NCBI GenBank assembly: GCA_937958685.1
Contig: CALGNF010000173.1
Coordinates: forward strand, 1-11,981
Source of the DNA: an uncultured Caryophanales bacterium
GTDB lineage: Bacteria > Bacillota_I > Bacilli_A > Izemoplasmatales > Hujiaoplasmataceae
Direction of reading: 5' to 3'
DNA: 11,981 nucleotides
In this document: piece after piece, positions 1-10,100 of the stretch
Layout of the letters: each line of letters opens with the position of its first letter
Numbering within the stretch: the stretch's first letter is position 1
Position numbers and translations under genes: made by a program
Notes under the pieces: model-generated
The model's input: only the letters and a program-made list of their open reading frames with translations
The model's database searches: none
What the model was told of the DNA's origin: nothing

Positions 1-46
1 ACCACCGAGATCTACACTCTTTCCCTACACGACGCTCTTCCGATCT
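1..46 (+). other. Illumina P5/TruSeq universal adapter (artefact)
   Basis: These bases match the Illumina universal (P5) adapter up to its terminal GCTCTTCCGATCT, which ends at 46. The sequence is synthetic and not part of the genome. The same adapter appears in reverse complement at the other end of the window. Real sequence starts at 47, and any gene call or promoter extending into 1-46 should be trimmed. Confidence 0.98.
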
Positions 47-124
47 GGCAAGAAGGGAAGATCACTGGTAAGGTTCAAACCGCACAACGCCCCAGAAATC
101 ACGATCGGGATCCAAGTAAAATAA
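47..124 (+). CDS. 3' end of an unidentified gene (partial, cut by contig end)
   Basis: A frame stays open from the first genomic base through 25 codons to a TAA at 122-124. It encodes a basic tail beginning GKKGRSLVRFKP and ending ITIGIQVK. The stop overlaps the first bases of a hairpin whose plus-strand side is followed by six T's, which is what is expected when a plus-strand gene ends here and converges on the protease gene. I do not recognise the protein. The basic composition would suit a nucleic-acid-binding tail, but 25 residues are too few to name a family. The start lies outside the contig. The overlapping minus-strand frame over the same bases has no start or terminator of its own and is less likely. 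Confidence 0.45.
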   Translation, partial: GKKGRSLVRFKPHNAPEITIGIQVK

Positions 125-147
125 AAGAAGCCGACGGCTTCTTTTTT
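123..147. terminator. Bidirectional rho-independent terminator between convergent genes
   Basis: AAAAGAAGCCG (123-133) pairs with CGGCTTCTTTT (135-145). Allowing a 3-base loop, the practical stem is GAAGCC/GGCTTC plus the flanking A/T pairs. The plus-strand transcript ends in six U's (142-147). The minus-strand transcript ends in UUUUAUUUUA (the complement of 117-126). One hairpin therefore serves both the partial gene ending at 124 and the protease gene, whose TGA stop is at 149-147. Confidence 0.85.
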
Positions 148-1022
148 CATGGGAGTAGTTCGTTGTTGTGGAGAAACATGTAGAGGATCGTGACGGGGAT
201 TGCGAATGATTCCTCATCTGAGGACTCCGAGCCCCAGGTGTTGACGCCGAGGAGATTCCCCTCGACATCCACGAGCGCACCGCCACTGGAACCCTCATGG
301 ATCATGGCGCTGTGATAGAGCACCAAAAAACTGACTCGGCTGATCGGCTGGAGCGAGACAAACTCGCCAAAGGTGACGTTATGGGCGACTGAGAGGGGAT
401 TGCCGACCGCAAGCACGAGTTCACCGGGAGCGATCTTGGTGAAGGAGCGCTCGACAATGTCGATCAAATGCACCTGGCTCCGCTCCCCCTTGGCAAAGCG
501 GATGACCGCGATGTCAAAAGCCTCGTCATAGGCGACCACCTCAGCCTCATGCGTTTCCTCATCCTCAAAAGTCATGACTTCGTATTTGGGAGTATAGTCC
601 TGAGCGTCGACGACGTGGTAATTGGTGATGGCGTAGTAGAAGTCGTCATCCTCCTTGTAGACGAAACCGGAGCCTTTGCTCGAGCCTTTCATGACGGTGA
701 CCGAGCCCAACGGTCCGATGTTGCGATATTCATAAAGCGTCGTCTGGATGCGGATATTGGCTCTTCTGATCTGATCGCGGGTATCGATCAGCACGTCATT
801 GTATGCATCGACGGCCATATCATTGGCAACGAGATGGTGGATGGCATAGGATTGGTAATCACTGTCAAGCACCGTAATCGTCCCGGAAAAGTCAATCGTC
901 TTGACGGCGTGGGTGGTGGTGATCCCGTTGGTCGTGAAGAACGGAAAGACAAAGGCATCGCAACCCAGTAGGGCTGCCATGAGCAGGCCAATCAACGACA
1001 GAGCCATTAGTTTTCGTTTCAT
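147..1022 (-). CDS. Secreted trypsin-like serine protease lipoprotein (S1C/HtrA-type, no PDZ)
   Basis: The protein has 291 residues. Residues 1-21 form a lipoprotein signal peptide: MKRK, a hydrophobic core, and lipobox LLGC with Cys21 as the lipidation site. This predicts anchoring on the outer face of the membrane. Residues ~105-285 are a trypsin-like domain. It contains KGSGFVY (116-122), TNYHVV with catalytic His136, FDIAVIRF with Asp170, VGNPL (206-210), and GSSGGAL with Ser246 in the GxSGG motif, followed by GNLLGVNT. This spacing is typical of HtrA/S1C proteases. The chain ends right after the domain, so it has no PDZ domain, unlike DegP/HtrA. Residues 22-104 have no family I recognise. 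The start is supported by AAGGAAG at 1036-1030, seven bases before the ATG. The gene is transcribed divergently from the giant CvpA-like gene, and CvpA-type membrane domains are known to be fused to such proteases (MarP). It may therefore act on those neighbours, but the substrate is unknown. Confidence 0.9.
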   Translation of the reverse strand: MKRKLMALSLIGLLMAALLGCDAFVFPFFTTNGITTTHAVKTIDFSGTITVLDSDYQSYAIHHLVANDMAVDAYNDVLIDTRDQIRRANIRIQTTLYEYRNIGPLGSVTVMKGSSKGSGFVYKEDDDFYYAITNYHVVDAQDYTPKYEVMTFEDEETHEAEVVAYDEAFDIAVIRFAKGERSQVHLIDIVERSFTKIAPGELVLAVGNPLSVAHNVTFGEFVSLQPISRVSFLVLYHSAMIHEGSSGGALVDVEGNLLGVNTWGSESSDEESFAIPVTILYMFLHNNELLP

Positions 1023-1029
1023 GCAACCA

Positions 1030-1072
1030 CTTCCTTACTGATATTATACCTTACTGGGCCGGGGTTTGCCTA
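1030..1072 (-). promoter_or_regulatory. Putative promoter and RBS of the protease gene
   Basis: Read on the minus strand, a perfect TATAAT lies at 1048-1043. A weak -35-like TAGGCA (4 of 6) sits 18 bases upstream at 1072-1067. The RBS AAGGAAG is at 1036-1030. Transcription would start near 1036, leaving a very short leader of about 14 bases. The -10 and RBS are convincing; the -35 is not. Confidence 0.5.
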
Positions 1073-1094
1073 GAAAATAGTTTTTTGCTTGCTA

Positions 1095-1153
1095 TTTAAA
1101 TAAAGACACATATGGTATATAATTGTAATAATCATAGTATATGCCACAGGGGG
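1095..1153 (+). promoter_or_regulatory. Putative promoter and RBS of the giant CvpA-repeat gene
   Basis: An AT-rich stretch holds TTTAAA (1095-1100, 4 of 6 to the -35 consensus), a 17-base spacer, and a perfect TATAAT (1118-1123). Transcription would begin near 1130 with a leader of about 33 bases. AGGGGG (1148-1153) lies nine bases before the ATG at 1163. It supports that start over the in-frame ATG at 1172, which would be 18 bases away. The promoter is back to back with that of the protease gene. Confidence 0.6.
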
Positions 1154-1162
1154 TAAACACCG

Positions 1163-4100
1163 ATGCCTGAGATGCCAAATCTCCCGATTCCTGATCTGAC
1201 CGAGCTGCCGCTTTACCTCAACATAGCCTTTTTCTCGATTCTGGGATTGGGCATGCTGTTTGGTTTCCTGCGCGGCTTTAAGAAATCACTGTACGCGTTT
1301 ATCGTGACTGTAATCTTCTATGTCATCTTTTTCCTGACGATCGAGATGGCGGTCAATGCGTTGTGGTCGCTGCAGTTGCCGTTCCTGGGAGGATTGCTAG
1401 CCAATCTTAATCCGGCCTTTGCCTCGGTCACCTCGCTGTCGGAGGCGGTGCCCCTGGCACTTTCAATCTATGTTCCGAGCATTCCCGAAGCGGTATTGGC
1501 CAATCCCAATCTCTTGGAATTTGTGGCCGGCTTGGCGATCTTCATCGTCAAGATCGTTTATACGATCATCTATTTCACGGTCATTCAGATCATCTATCGT
1601 CTGTTGACCTTCATCATCCGCGTCATCTTCTTCAACACCCCCAAGTCCGAGCGGAAATATCGCTCGCAAAATCGCGGCTTTGGCGCTGTTTTCGGATTGT
1701 TGAGCGGAGTCCTCAGCCTGTTCGTGACCTTCATCATCATGGGTGGGGTCATGAGCATTGGGGAGAGCCTGCTGGTTTTCGCACCGGAAATCCCGGAAGC
1801 GGAGGAAGTTACGCTACATTTTCCGCGTCAAGGCATCTATGAGGCAAGCCAATCAGTGATTCCGCTGCAAAACGAGGAAGATCCCATGGCCGGATTCGCC
1901 GAAGCCGTCGCCATGCTTCAAGGCATCGTTGATTCCTATAATAGCAATATTCTCGTTTCCCTATCCAGTCAACTGACGATAAGCGATACCGACGAACAGG
2001 AGGCTGAATTAAGTCTTTACCTGTTCGATTCGGTCTTGTCTTTTACCTATAAAGAAGAAAAAATCGCCATCCGCGACGAGCTCGCGGTTTATGCTTCCGT
2101 GGCGGGAACGATCCTCAATTCCCCGTTCATGGAAACAATGGACTTGGCTGACATCGATGGCGAACTGATTCAGACCGCGATGAACGAACTTGCTGATTCT
2201 CATCTGTTCACTTCGATTTTGCCGCTGGCGATCGATGTCGGTTCTGAGTTCATGGAGATCGACATCCCGGTTGACAAGGAAGCTATCTATGAAATCGATT
2301 GGAAGACGGAGATCATGCAGATCGGCGAGGTGGCGGCGTTGGTGTTTGATTTCATCAATACCGCCGGCCTGCTTGAGGAAAATCCCGATTTTGAGACCGT
2401 CATCTTTGACGGTGACATGGTCCGCGACATCTTTGACGCCCTCGGCGATTCCCAACTGGTCACCTTGGCCGCCTATGTCGCTGTCCAGCCTCTGCTCCAG
2501 GGACTTGCCGATGACAATCCGGTCAAGGCGATCATCACGGTTCCCGAAGACCTTAACTGGAAAGACGAGTTCTCGGCGATGGGCGAGATCATCGGCGCAG
2601 TCCTCGACACGAGCATCACCTATGCCCAGATTCAATCCGGCGATCCGCTCGTGATCATCCAAGCCTTGGCCCAACTTGACTTCACCGTCTTGCTGCAATC
2701 CAAAATCATCACCAATGCGCTCATCAATGTCCTTTCGGGCGCGGGCGGACTTCTTGACGGCGAACAATTGGCGTTTTTGAAGATTCCGGCCAACATTTCC
2801 TGGCTTGACGAACTAGACGGAGATGGCAACATCATCAAAAACGGCGAATTGCGCAACATTCTCCAAGCACTCAATCAACTGGCGCAAGTGGCAGCAAATA
2901 TTGATTTTGGCAACATCAACGCCACGTCCATCACGGAGTTGACAGATGATGCGATCAATGCGCTGTTCGAATCACGCATCCTGGTAGCCAGCATCACCGA
3001 AGCCATTCGCACGCTGGAATTCGGGGAAATGTCATTATTGATTCCTGATTCCGCCTTCGATGACGAAGGCTATCTGCTGAAAACCGAATTGGTGGCGGTG
3101 GTCACCGCCCTCAAGACCATCATCAGCGCGCTCCCCTGCGATGAGGGCGATGAGGAATGTGCGGCCATCGGCTTTGACTACGAAGAAATACTGACGCTCT
3201 CCAGTGACGACATCGACACTGTCTTCGCTTCGCTGATTCTGGAAGCGACGATTGGCAACATGGTGTTGGAACTAGGGGGCGACATGCTGGTCGTTCCCCA
3301 AACGCCTGATGTGATCGCCCTGATATCGGTTGACGGTATCGAGCGCGAGATCGTCGCCGCCGCGGAAATCAAGAAGGTTTTCGCAGCTGTTGGCGTTTTT
3401 GAAATCACCAGTTTTGCAGACATCGAGTTCGACGAAAGCATGATTCTTGAGATTGCCGCCGATGAGGACAAAATCGACACCATCCTCGATTCGAAAATCA
3501 TCGCCGCCACAGCGGGCAATCTGCTTTATGATATGGGCGGCGATGTCCTGACCATCCCGAATGCGACGATTGAGGTCATCACCGTTGGCGGTGAAGCGAA
3601 GAGCATCGTCGATGCGGCGGAGATCAAACGCTTGTTGCTCGCGGTGGCAACACTGGAAATCACCAGTCTCGAGGGGATGGAAATCGGCCCTGACATCTTG
3701 AAAAACCTGGCAACCGAAACGGACCAGACCGTACTTGACGAGGACAAGGCCGACAAGTTGTTCGCCTCCTTGATCCTGCAGGCGACCATTTCAAAAATCT
3801 TGATTGACCTTGTCGGCGGTGAAGCGCCGGTCCTGACGATCCCCTACTTTTCCGAAACGGGCGCCACCATCCGCTATGAAACGGAGGAAGACGACTTTGA
3901 GTGGATCCATGTCGACGAATTGACGGCGCTGATCCAGGCTATTCTGATTCTGGACATCACCGATTTCGAGAACTTGGACATCGATTCGCTCGATCTCGAC
4001 CTGATCCTCGACAACGCTTCCGTGATCCTCGAATCCGCGATTCTGCAAGCAACGATCTCCGACCAGATCATGAATCTGGAAACGGACATGATCGTCGTTC

Positions 4101-7100
4101 CCGAATATGATCTCTTGGGAGAAGAACTGCAAATCACGACGGGAACCGGCGCTAAGGCGACGACCTTTATTGCCAAAGGTGAACTGGAGCTCACCCTTGA
4201 GGCGATCGGGGTCTTGGACATCGATCTGCAAAATCCCGACTTTGACGAAACAATCATCAACAAGCTTGCCTCGGATTCCATTCCGGGCGAACTCGATGAC
4301 GACAAACTCGACACGCTTCTCGCATCGTCGATCATCCATGCCTCGATGTCGAATATGATCATCGACCTTACCGAAGGCGACGGCGAAACCGCAGCCGTCA
4401 TCGTCGTTCCGCACTTCGCCGAGAATGGGTCCGAGGTCCGGTTGGACGACGGTCATGGCGTCGAATACATCTCCAAGACCGAACTCATCAACCTTTTCAA
4501 GGCCTATTATGCGCTTGACATCGAGGACTTCAATTCCGTCGACTCGCTCGAGATCAGCACGATTCTGGCTAAATTCGACACCATCATCCTGTCGGCAACG
4601 TTGCATGCGACAATATCCGATCAGGTCATCAACATGGAATCGGATGCCGTGGTGGTGCCGGAGTTCAATCTGGACGAGGAAGCGATTATCATCATCGTCG
4701 GCGCAGGCGAAACGGCAACGACCTATGTCAGCTCTCAAGAATTGCGGGCGACTTTCGATGCTTTGGATGTTTTGGGCATTGATTTCAGCAACCCCGCTTT
4801 TGATGCCACCTTGATCAGCAATCTGGAAGCAGATGACGACCCGTCGGTTCTTGATGAGGACAAACTCGACACCTTGTTCGCCTCGACGATCATCCATGCC
4901 TCGATCTCGAAGATGCTGCTTGATCTGACAGAAGCCGAAGAGGGTGAGAGTTCAATCCTTACCGTACCCTATTACGATGCGTTCAACCTGGAAGTCAGGT
5001 TCTCTGACGACCAAGGATGCAAATACATCTCGGAGGCCGAGTTGAGAAACGCCCTGGCCGCCATGCATGCCCTGGACATCTCCGATTTCAACAATGTCGA
5101 ATCTTTGGAGTTGCAGGACATCTCCGCCAACTTCGACGTCCTGATCGCCTCGGCGATCCTGCACGCGACGATTTCCGAACAGGTAATCAACATGGAATCG
5201 GAAGCGATCGTCGTTCCCGAATTCGATCTGGACGACAATCCGGTGATCATCGTCGTCGGCGCCGGGGTCACGGAAACGACATACATCAGCGAAACCGAAC
5301 TCCGCGCCACTTTCGATGCGCTCGATGTGATGGGCATCGACTTCAACAACCCCGCTTTTGACGCTTCCCTGGTCAACAATCTGGAATCCGCTTCCGACCC
5401 GGATGTTCTCGACGAAACAAAATTGGATACCTTGTTCGCGTCGGTCATCATCCACGCCTCGATCTCGAAGATGCTCTTCGATCTCACCGAAGCCGAAGAG
5501 GGTGAGTCCGCGATTCTTTCCGTACCCTATTACGATTCGGATGACACGGCGGTCAGAGTGGATGACGGCCGGGGCATCGAATACGTCACCGAGACCGAAT
5601 TGCGGAGCGTGTTGGCGGCTCTCCACGCGCTCGACATCACCGACTTCAATAACGTGGAGTCGCTCACCCTGCAAGATATCAACAGCAACTTCCCCGTCTT
5701 GATCGCCTCGGCGATCCTGCACGCGACGATTTCCGACCAATTGCTGACGCTCGAATCGGATGATGTCGTCATCCCCCACTACGGTTATGACGGCGTTTCG
5801 ATCCGGATCACCGTTGGCTTATTGGACCAGGAAACGGTCTATATCGGCAAGAACGAGTTGGAACACACATTCACGGCGCTTGACCTGTTGGGGGTCAACG
5901 ACCTGACCAACGTCGACATCGCCATCGACCTGACTGACTTTTATGCACCTGATAACCGCGATACGCTTCTTGCATCCGCCATCGTTCACGCAGCGATCTC
6001 AAAACAATTGCTGGAACTTGAGGAACTGACGGTTCCGCATTTCGACATTGCGGACAACCCGATCCGGCTACTCCGAGGTTCGCTGGTGCTGGATACCGCA
6101 ACCGAATATGTCGTTGATACCGAAATCCATGCACTCTTCGAGGTGCTGGAGGTTCTGAATATCACCGACCTCGACAACGTCAACATCGATCTCAACCTGG
6201 CTGATTTCTACGAGCCGGAAGAACGCGAAATCCTGATGGATTCCGCCTCGGTTCACCTCGAGATCTCCAATCAGCTGATCGGACTGGGTCCGGAAACGTT
6301 GGCGATTCCCCACAAAGACAGCGATGATGGCGACATCAGGATGAGCGTCGGCGATGAACTGGAGCAAACCGCTTCCGAGTATGTTGTCAAAGCGGAGATC
6401 CATGCCCTGTTCGAGGTCCTGGAGAAACTGAACATCTCCGATTTGGACAATGTCAACATCACGATCGACCTGACCGATTTCTATACTGAGGCAGACAGAA
6501 ACATCCTGCTTGATTCGGCATCCGTCCACGCCGAGATCAGCAAGCAGGTGCTCGATATTGACGACGCCACGCTCGACGTGCCGTTCTACAGCGAAGCCGG
6601 TTTGAGCATCAGGATCATTCGCGGCGTTGGCCTGGAAGCAACCGAATATCTCGTCAAAGATGAAGTCCATGCCCTCTTTGAAGTTTTGGAGTTCCTCAAC
6701 ATCTCTGATTTGGAAACCGTGAACATGGATATGGATCTGACCGACCTCTATGTTGTGGAGAATCGGACCATCCTGCTGGCATCCGCTTCCGTCCATCTCA
6801 AGATGTCGTCGCAGATGCTCGAACTTGCCACCGGCGACGAACCGGTCCTGGTGATTCCCGATAGCGACATCGACGGCAATCCGATCACCGTTCTCAGAGT
6901 CAACCACGATGATCTGATCGACGATGTCTATCTGAAACAAAGCGAGATCCATTATTTCTTCGAGGGACTCGAGATTCTCGATCTGCCCATCGACAATATC
7001 GATGAGTTCGACGGCTCGTTTGACCTTTCGATCCTCTATGTCCATGAAAACCGTGTCGAGCTGTTGAAGTCGGCGTCGCTGCACGCGACGATTTCCGATC

Positions 7101-10100
7101 AATTGATCAAACTTGATACCGACGGCACGATCGTCATACCCGACCAAGATGTCCTGACCAGTGATGTCCGTTTGGTGGTGGCGGGAACCGAATTCATCGT
7201 CGGCTCCGAGATTCACGCCTTCTTTGATGGCATCGAGGAACTTGGCCTCGTGATCACCAATGTCAACGAATTTGATGGATCCTTCAACCTCGGTGTCATG
7301 TATGGCCAGGACAGCCGCGACATGATTTTGACCTCAGCGACCCTGCACGCAACGATTTCCGACCAACTCATCAAGCTCGATACCGAGAAAGACGTGGTCG
7401 TCATGCCGGAAAAGGATGTCGACGACGTGGCCATCCAGCTGAGCATCGCCGGTACCGCCTTTGTGATCAAGGCCGAGATCGACTTCTTCTTTGAAGGTCT
7501 CGAGGAACTTGGACTGATCATCAATGACGTCAATGAGTTTGACGGTTCCTTCCATCTGGGCGTCATGTATGCCCAAGAGAGCCGTGACATCATCATGGCC
7601 TCGGCGGCCTTGCACGCGACGATCTCCGAGCAGTTGATCAAACTTGATACCGATGGCACCATCATCATGCCTGATCAGGACATCGCCGCCGTCGACATCC
7701 GTCTGAGCGTCTCCGGAACGCAATATATCATCAAAACCGAGATCGACTATTTCTTTGAGGGCCTCGAGGAGCTTGGTCTCATCATTGACGATGTCAACGA
7801 GTTTGACGGCTCCTTCAATCTGGGCGTCATGTATGCCCAGGATAGCCGCGACGTCATCATGGCCTCGGCGGCGTTGCACGCGACGATCTCCGACCAACTC
7901 ATCAAACTCGATACCGAGAAAGATGTGGTCGTCATGCCGGAAAAGGATGTCGCCAGCGATGATATCCAAGTCCTCGTCTCCGGCACCACCTTTGTCCTGA
8001 AGACCGAGATCGATTACTTCTTCGATGGTCTTGAGGAACTCGGGCTGATCATCGAGGATGTCAATGAATTCGATGGTTCCTTCCATCTTGGCGTCATGTA
8101 CGACCAAGAGAGCCGCGACATCATCATGGCCTCGGCGGCCCTGCATGCGACGATTTCCGACCAGCTCGTCAAACTTGATACCGAAAAAGCCGTGGTCGTG
8201 TTCCCGGATAAAGATGTCGATACCCTTGACATTCAACTTTCCATCGCCGGCGTCGTCTATGTGATCAAGGCCGAGATCGATTACTTCTTTGAAGGTCTTG
8301 AGGAACTTGGGCTGATCATCGACGATGTCAACGAATTCGACGGGTCTTTCAACCTGGGTGTGATGTACGACCAGGCAAGCCGCGACATCATCCTGGCCTC
8401 GGCCGCCCTGCATGCGACAATCTCCGACCAGCTTATCAAACTTGATACCGACAAGGATGCCGTCATTGTGCCCGAACTCGACGTGACTGAAGCTCCCATC
8501 ATCGTCACCGTCGAATCTGTCGATTATCTGACAAAGGCCGAAATCGATGGCTTCTTCGAAGGCCTCGAGGAGTTGGGGCTGATCATCGACGATGTCAACA
8601 TGTTCGATGGCAAAATCAACATGACCGCCCTCTATGATGTGACATCCCGCACCACCATCCTCACTTCCGCGATTCTTCATGCGACGATTTCCGAGCAACT
8701 CATCGATCTCGATACCAGGGCGCTGGTCATCATCCCCGACACCGATTACGCCGAGACGCTCTCCATTCGCGTCGTCAAAGCGCTCGTTGAGTTCATCGCC
8801 AAAGACGAGATCCACGCCTTCTTCGAGGCAATCGAGACGTTGGGGATCCCCCTTGATTACATCGACGAGTTCACCGGAACCATCAGTCTCGCCAGTTTCT
8901 TCGTCTCCGAGGAACCGCTGGAATATGACAATAATCAAAACACCTTACTCGCCTCCGCCATCATGCACGCGACGATTTCCGATCAGATCCTCGATCTCAA
9001 CGGATCAGCACTGGTCGTGCCTGAACGCGATATCGCGGAGACGCTGATCACCGCCACTGTTTCGGGAACAGCCTTTGTCAGCAAAACCGAGATCAAGGCG
9101 CTGATCAATTCTCTCGACATTCTAGGCGTTAACGATATCACGACCTTCACCGGCACAATTGAACTTGACAATTTCTTCTCGGAGGCCAACCAAAACACGC
9201 TCCTTGCCTCCGCTTCGATGCATGCCACGATTTCCGATCAGATTCTTGACCTGGGCGATGCCGTTCTGATTGTTCCCGAGAAGGATTTCGCCGAGGTTGC
9301 GGTCCGCATCATCAACTCCGTCCTGGTCGAATTCGTCGCCAAGGCGGAGATCAAAGCCCTGATCAACGCCTTGGAGATTCTGGGTATCAACAAAGTCGAC
9401 GGCTTTACCGGCACCATCACCCTGTCGTATTTCTTCGAATCGGAGAATCCGGCAACTTACGACGACAATCAGGATATCCTGCTCGCCTCTGCCAGCATGC
9501 ATGCCACCATCTCGGATCAGATGCTTGATCTTGGCGCCAGCGCCTTGATCGTTCCCGATACCGACGTGGACAACACCACAATCCGCAAGTTGGTCGAAAC
9601 CGTCGATTTCATCTACAGGACCGAGATCAAGGCGATCATCAACGCGCTCGATTTGCTTGGACTCACCTCGATCGACTCGATGACGGGCGCGTTCTCGCTC
9701 GCAAAACTGAATACTTCCGACAAGCAGGACAAGCTGTTGCTGTCGGCTTCGATGCACGCCACGATCAGCGACAAGATCTTCGCCATCGACGATGACATCC
9801 TTTATGTTCCCGCCAAACGCCAGGACAACGCCACCGCCGTCAAAGTTGAGGCTGGTCTTTTGGGAGCAGAGATCGACTTTGTCGTCAAGAACGAGATCAA
9901 GGCCTTGATCGATTCGCTGATCATCATGGGCTACGGTGACCTTTCCAGTTTCACCAGCGAGTTCGAACTTGACGAGATCTTTGCCAATCCGGAAACGGTC
10001 TTCCTCTCGGCCTCGATCCAGGCGATGTTCTCCAATCGTTTGCTTGCCGATACCGGCGGAACACTCATTGTTCCCGATGAGTATTATGGAACCACTGACG

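Noticed and set aside
468..971. 167-codon plus-strand frame opposite the protease gene
   Set aside because: The opposite strand encodes a lipobox signal and a complete His-Asp-Ser protease domain with an RBS. The plus-strand product has no recognisable features and no RBS.
1141..1170. Nine-codon upstream frame (MPQGVNTDA) whose stop overlaps the giant gene's start
   Set aside because: It has no ribosome binding site of its own and lies only ~11 bases after the predicted transcription start. The AGGGGG within it serves the ATG at 1163. Probably chance.
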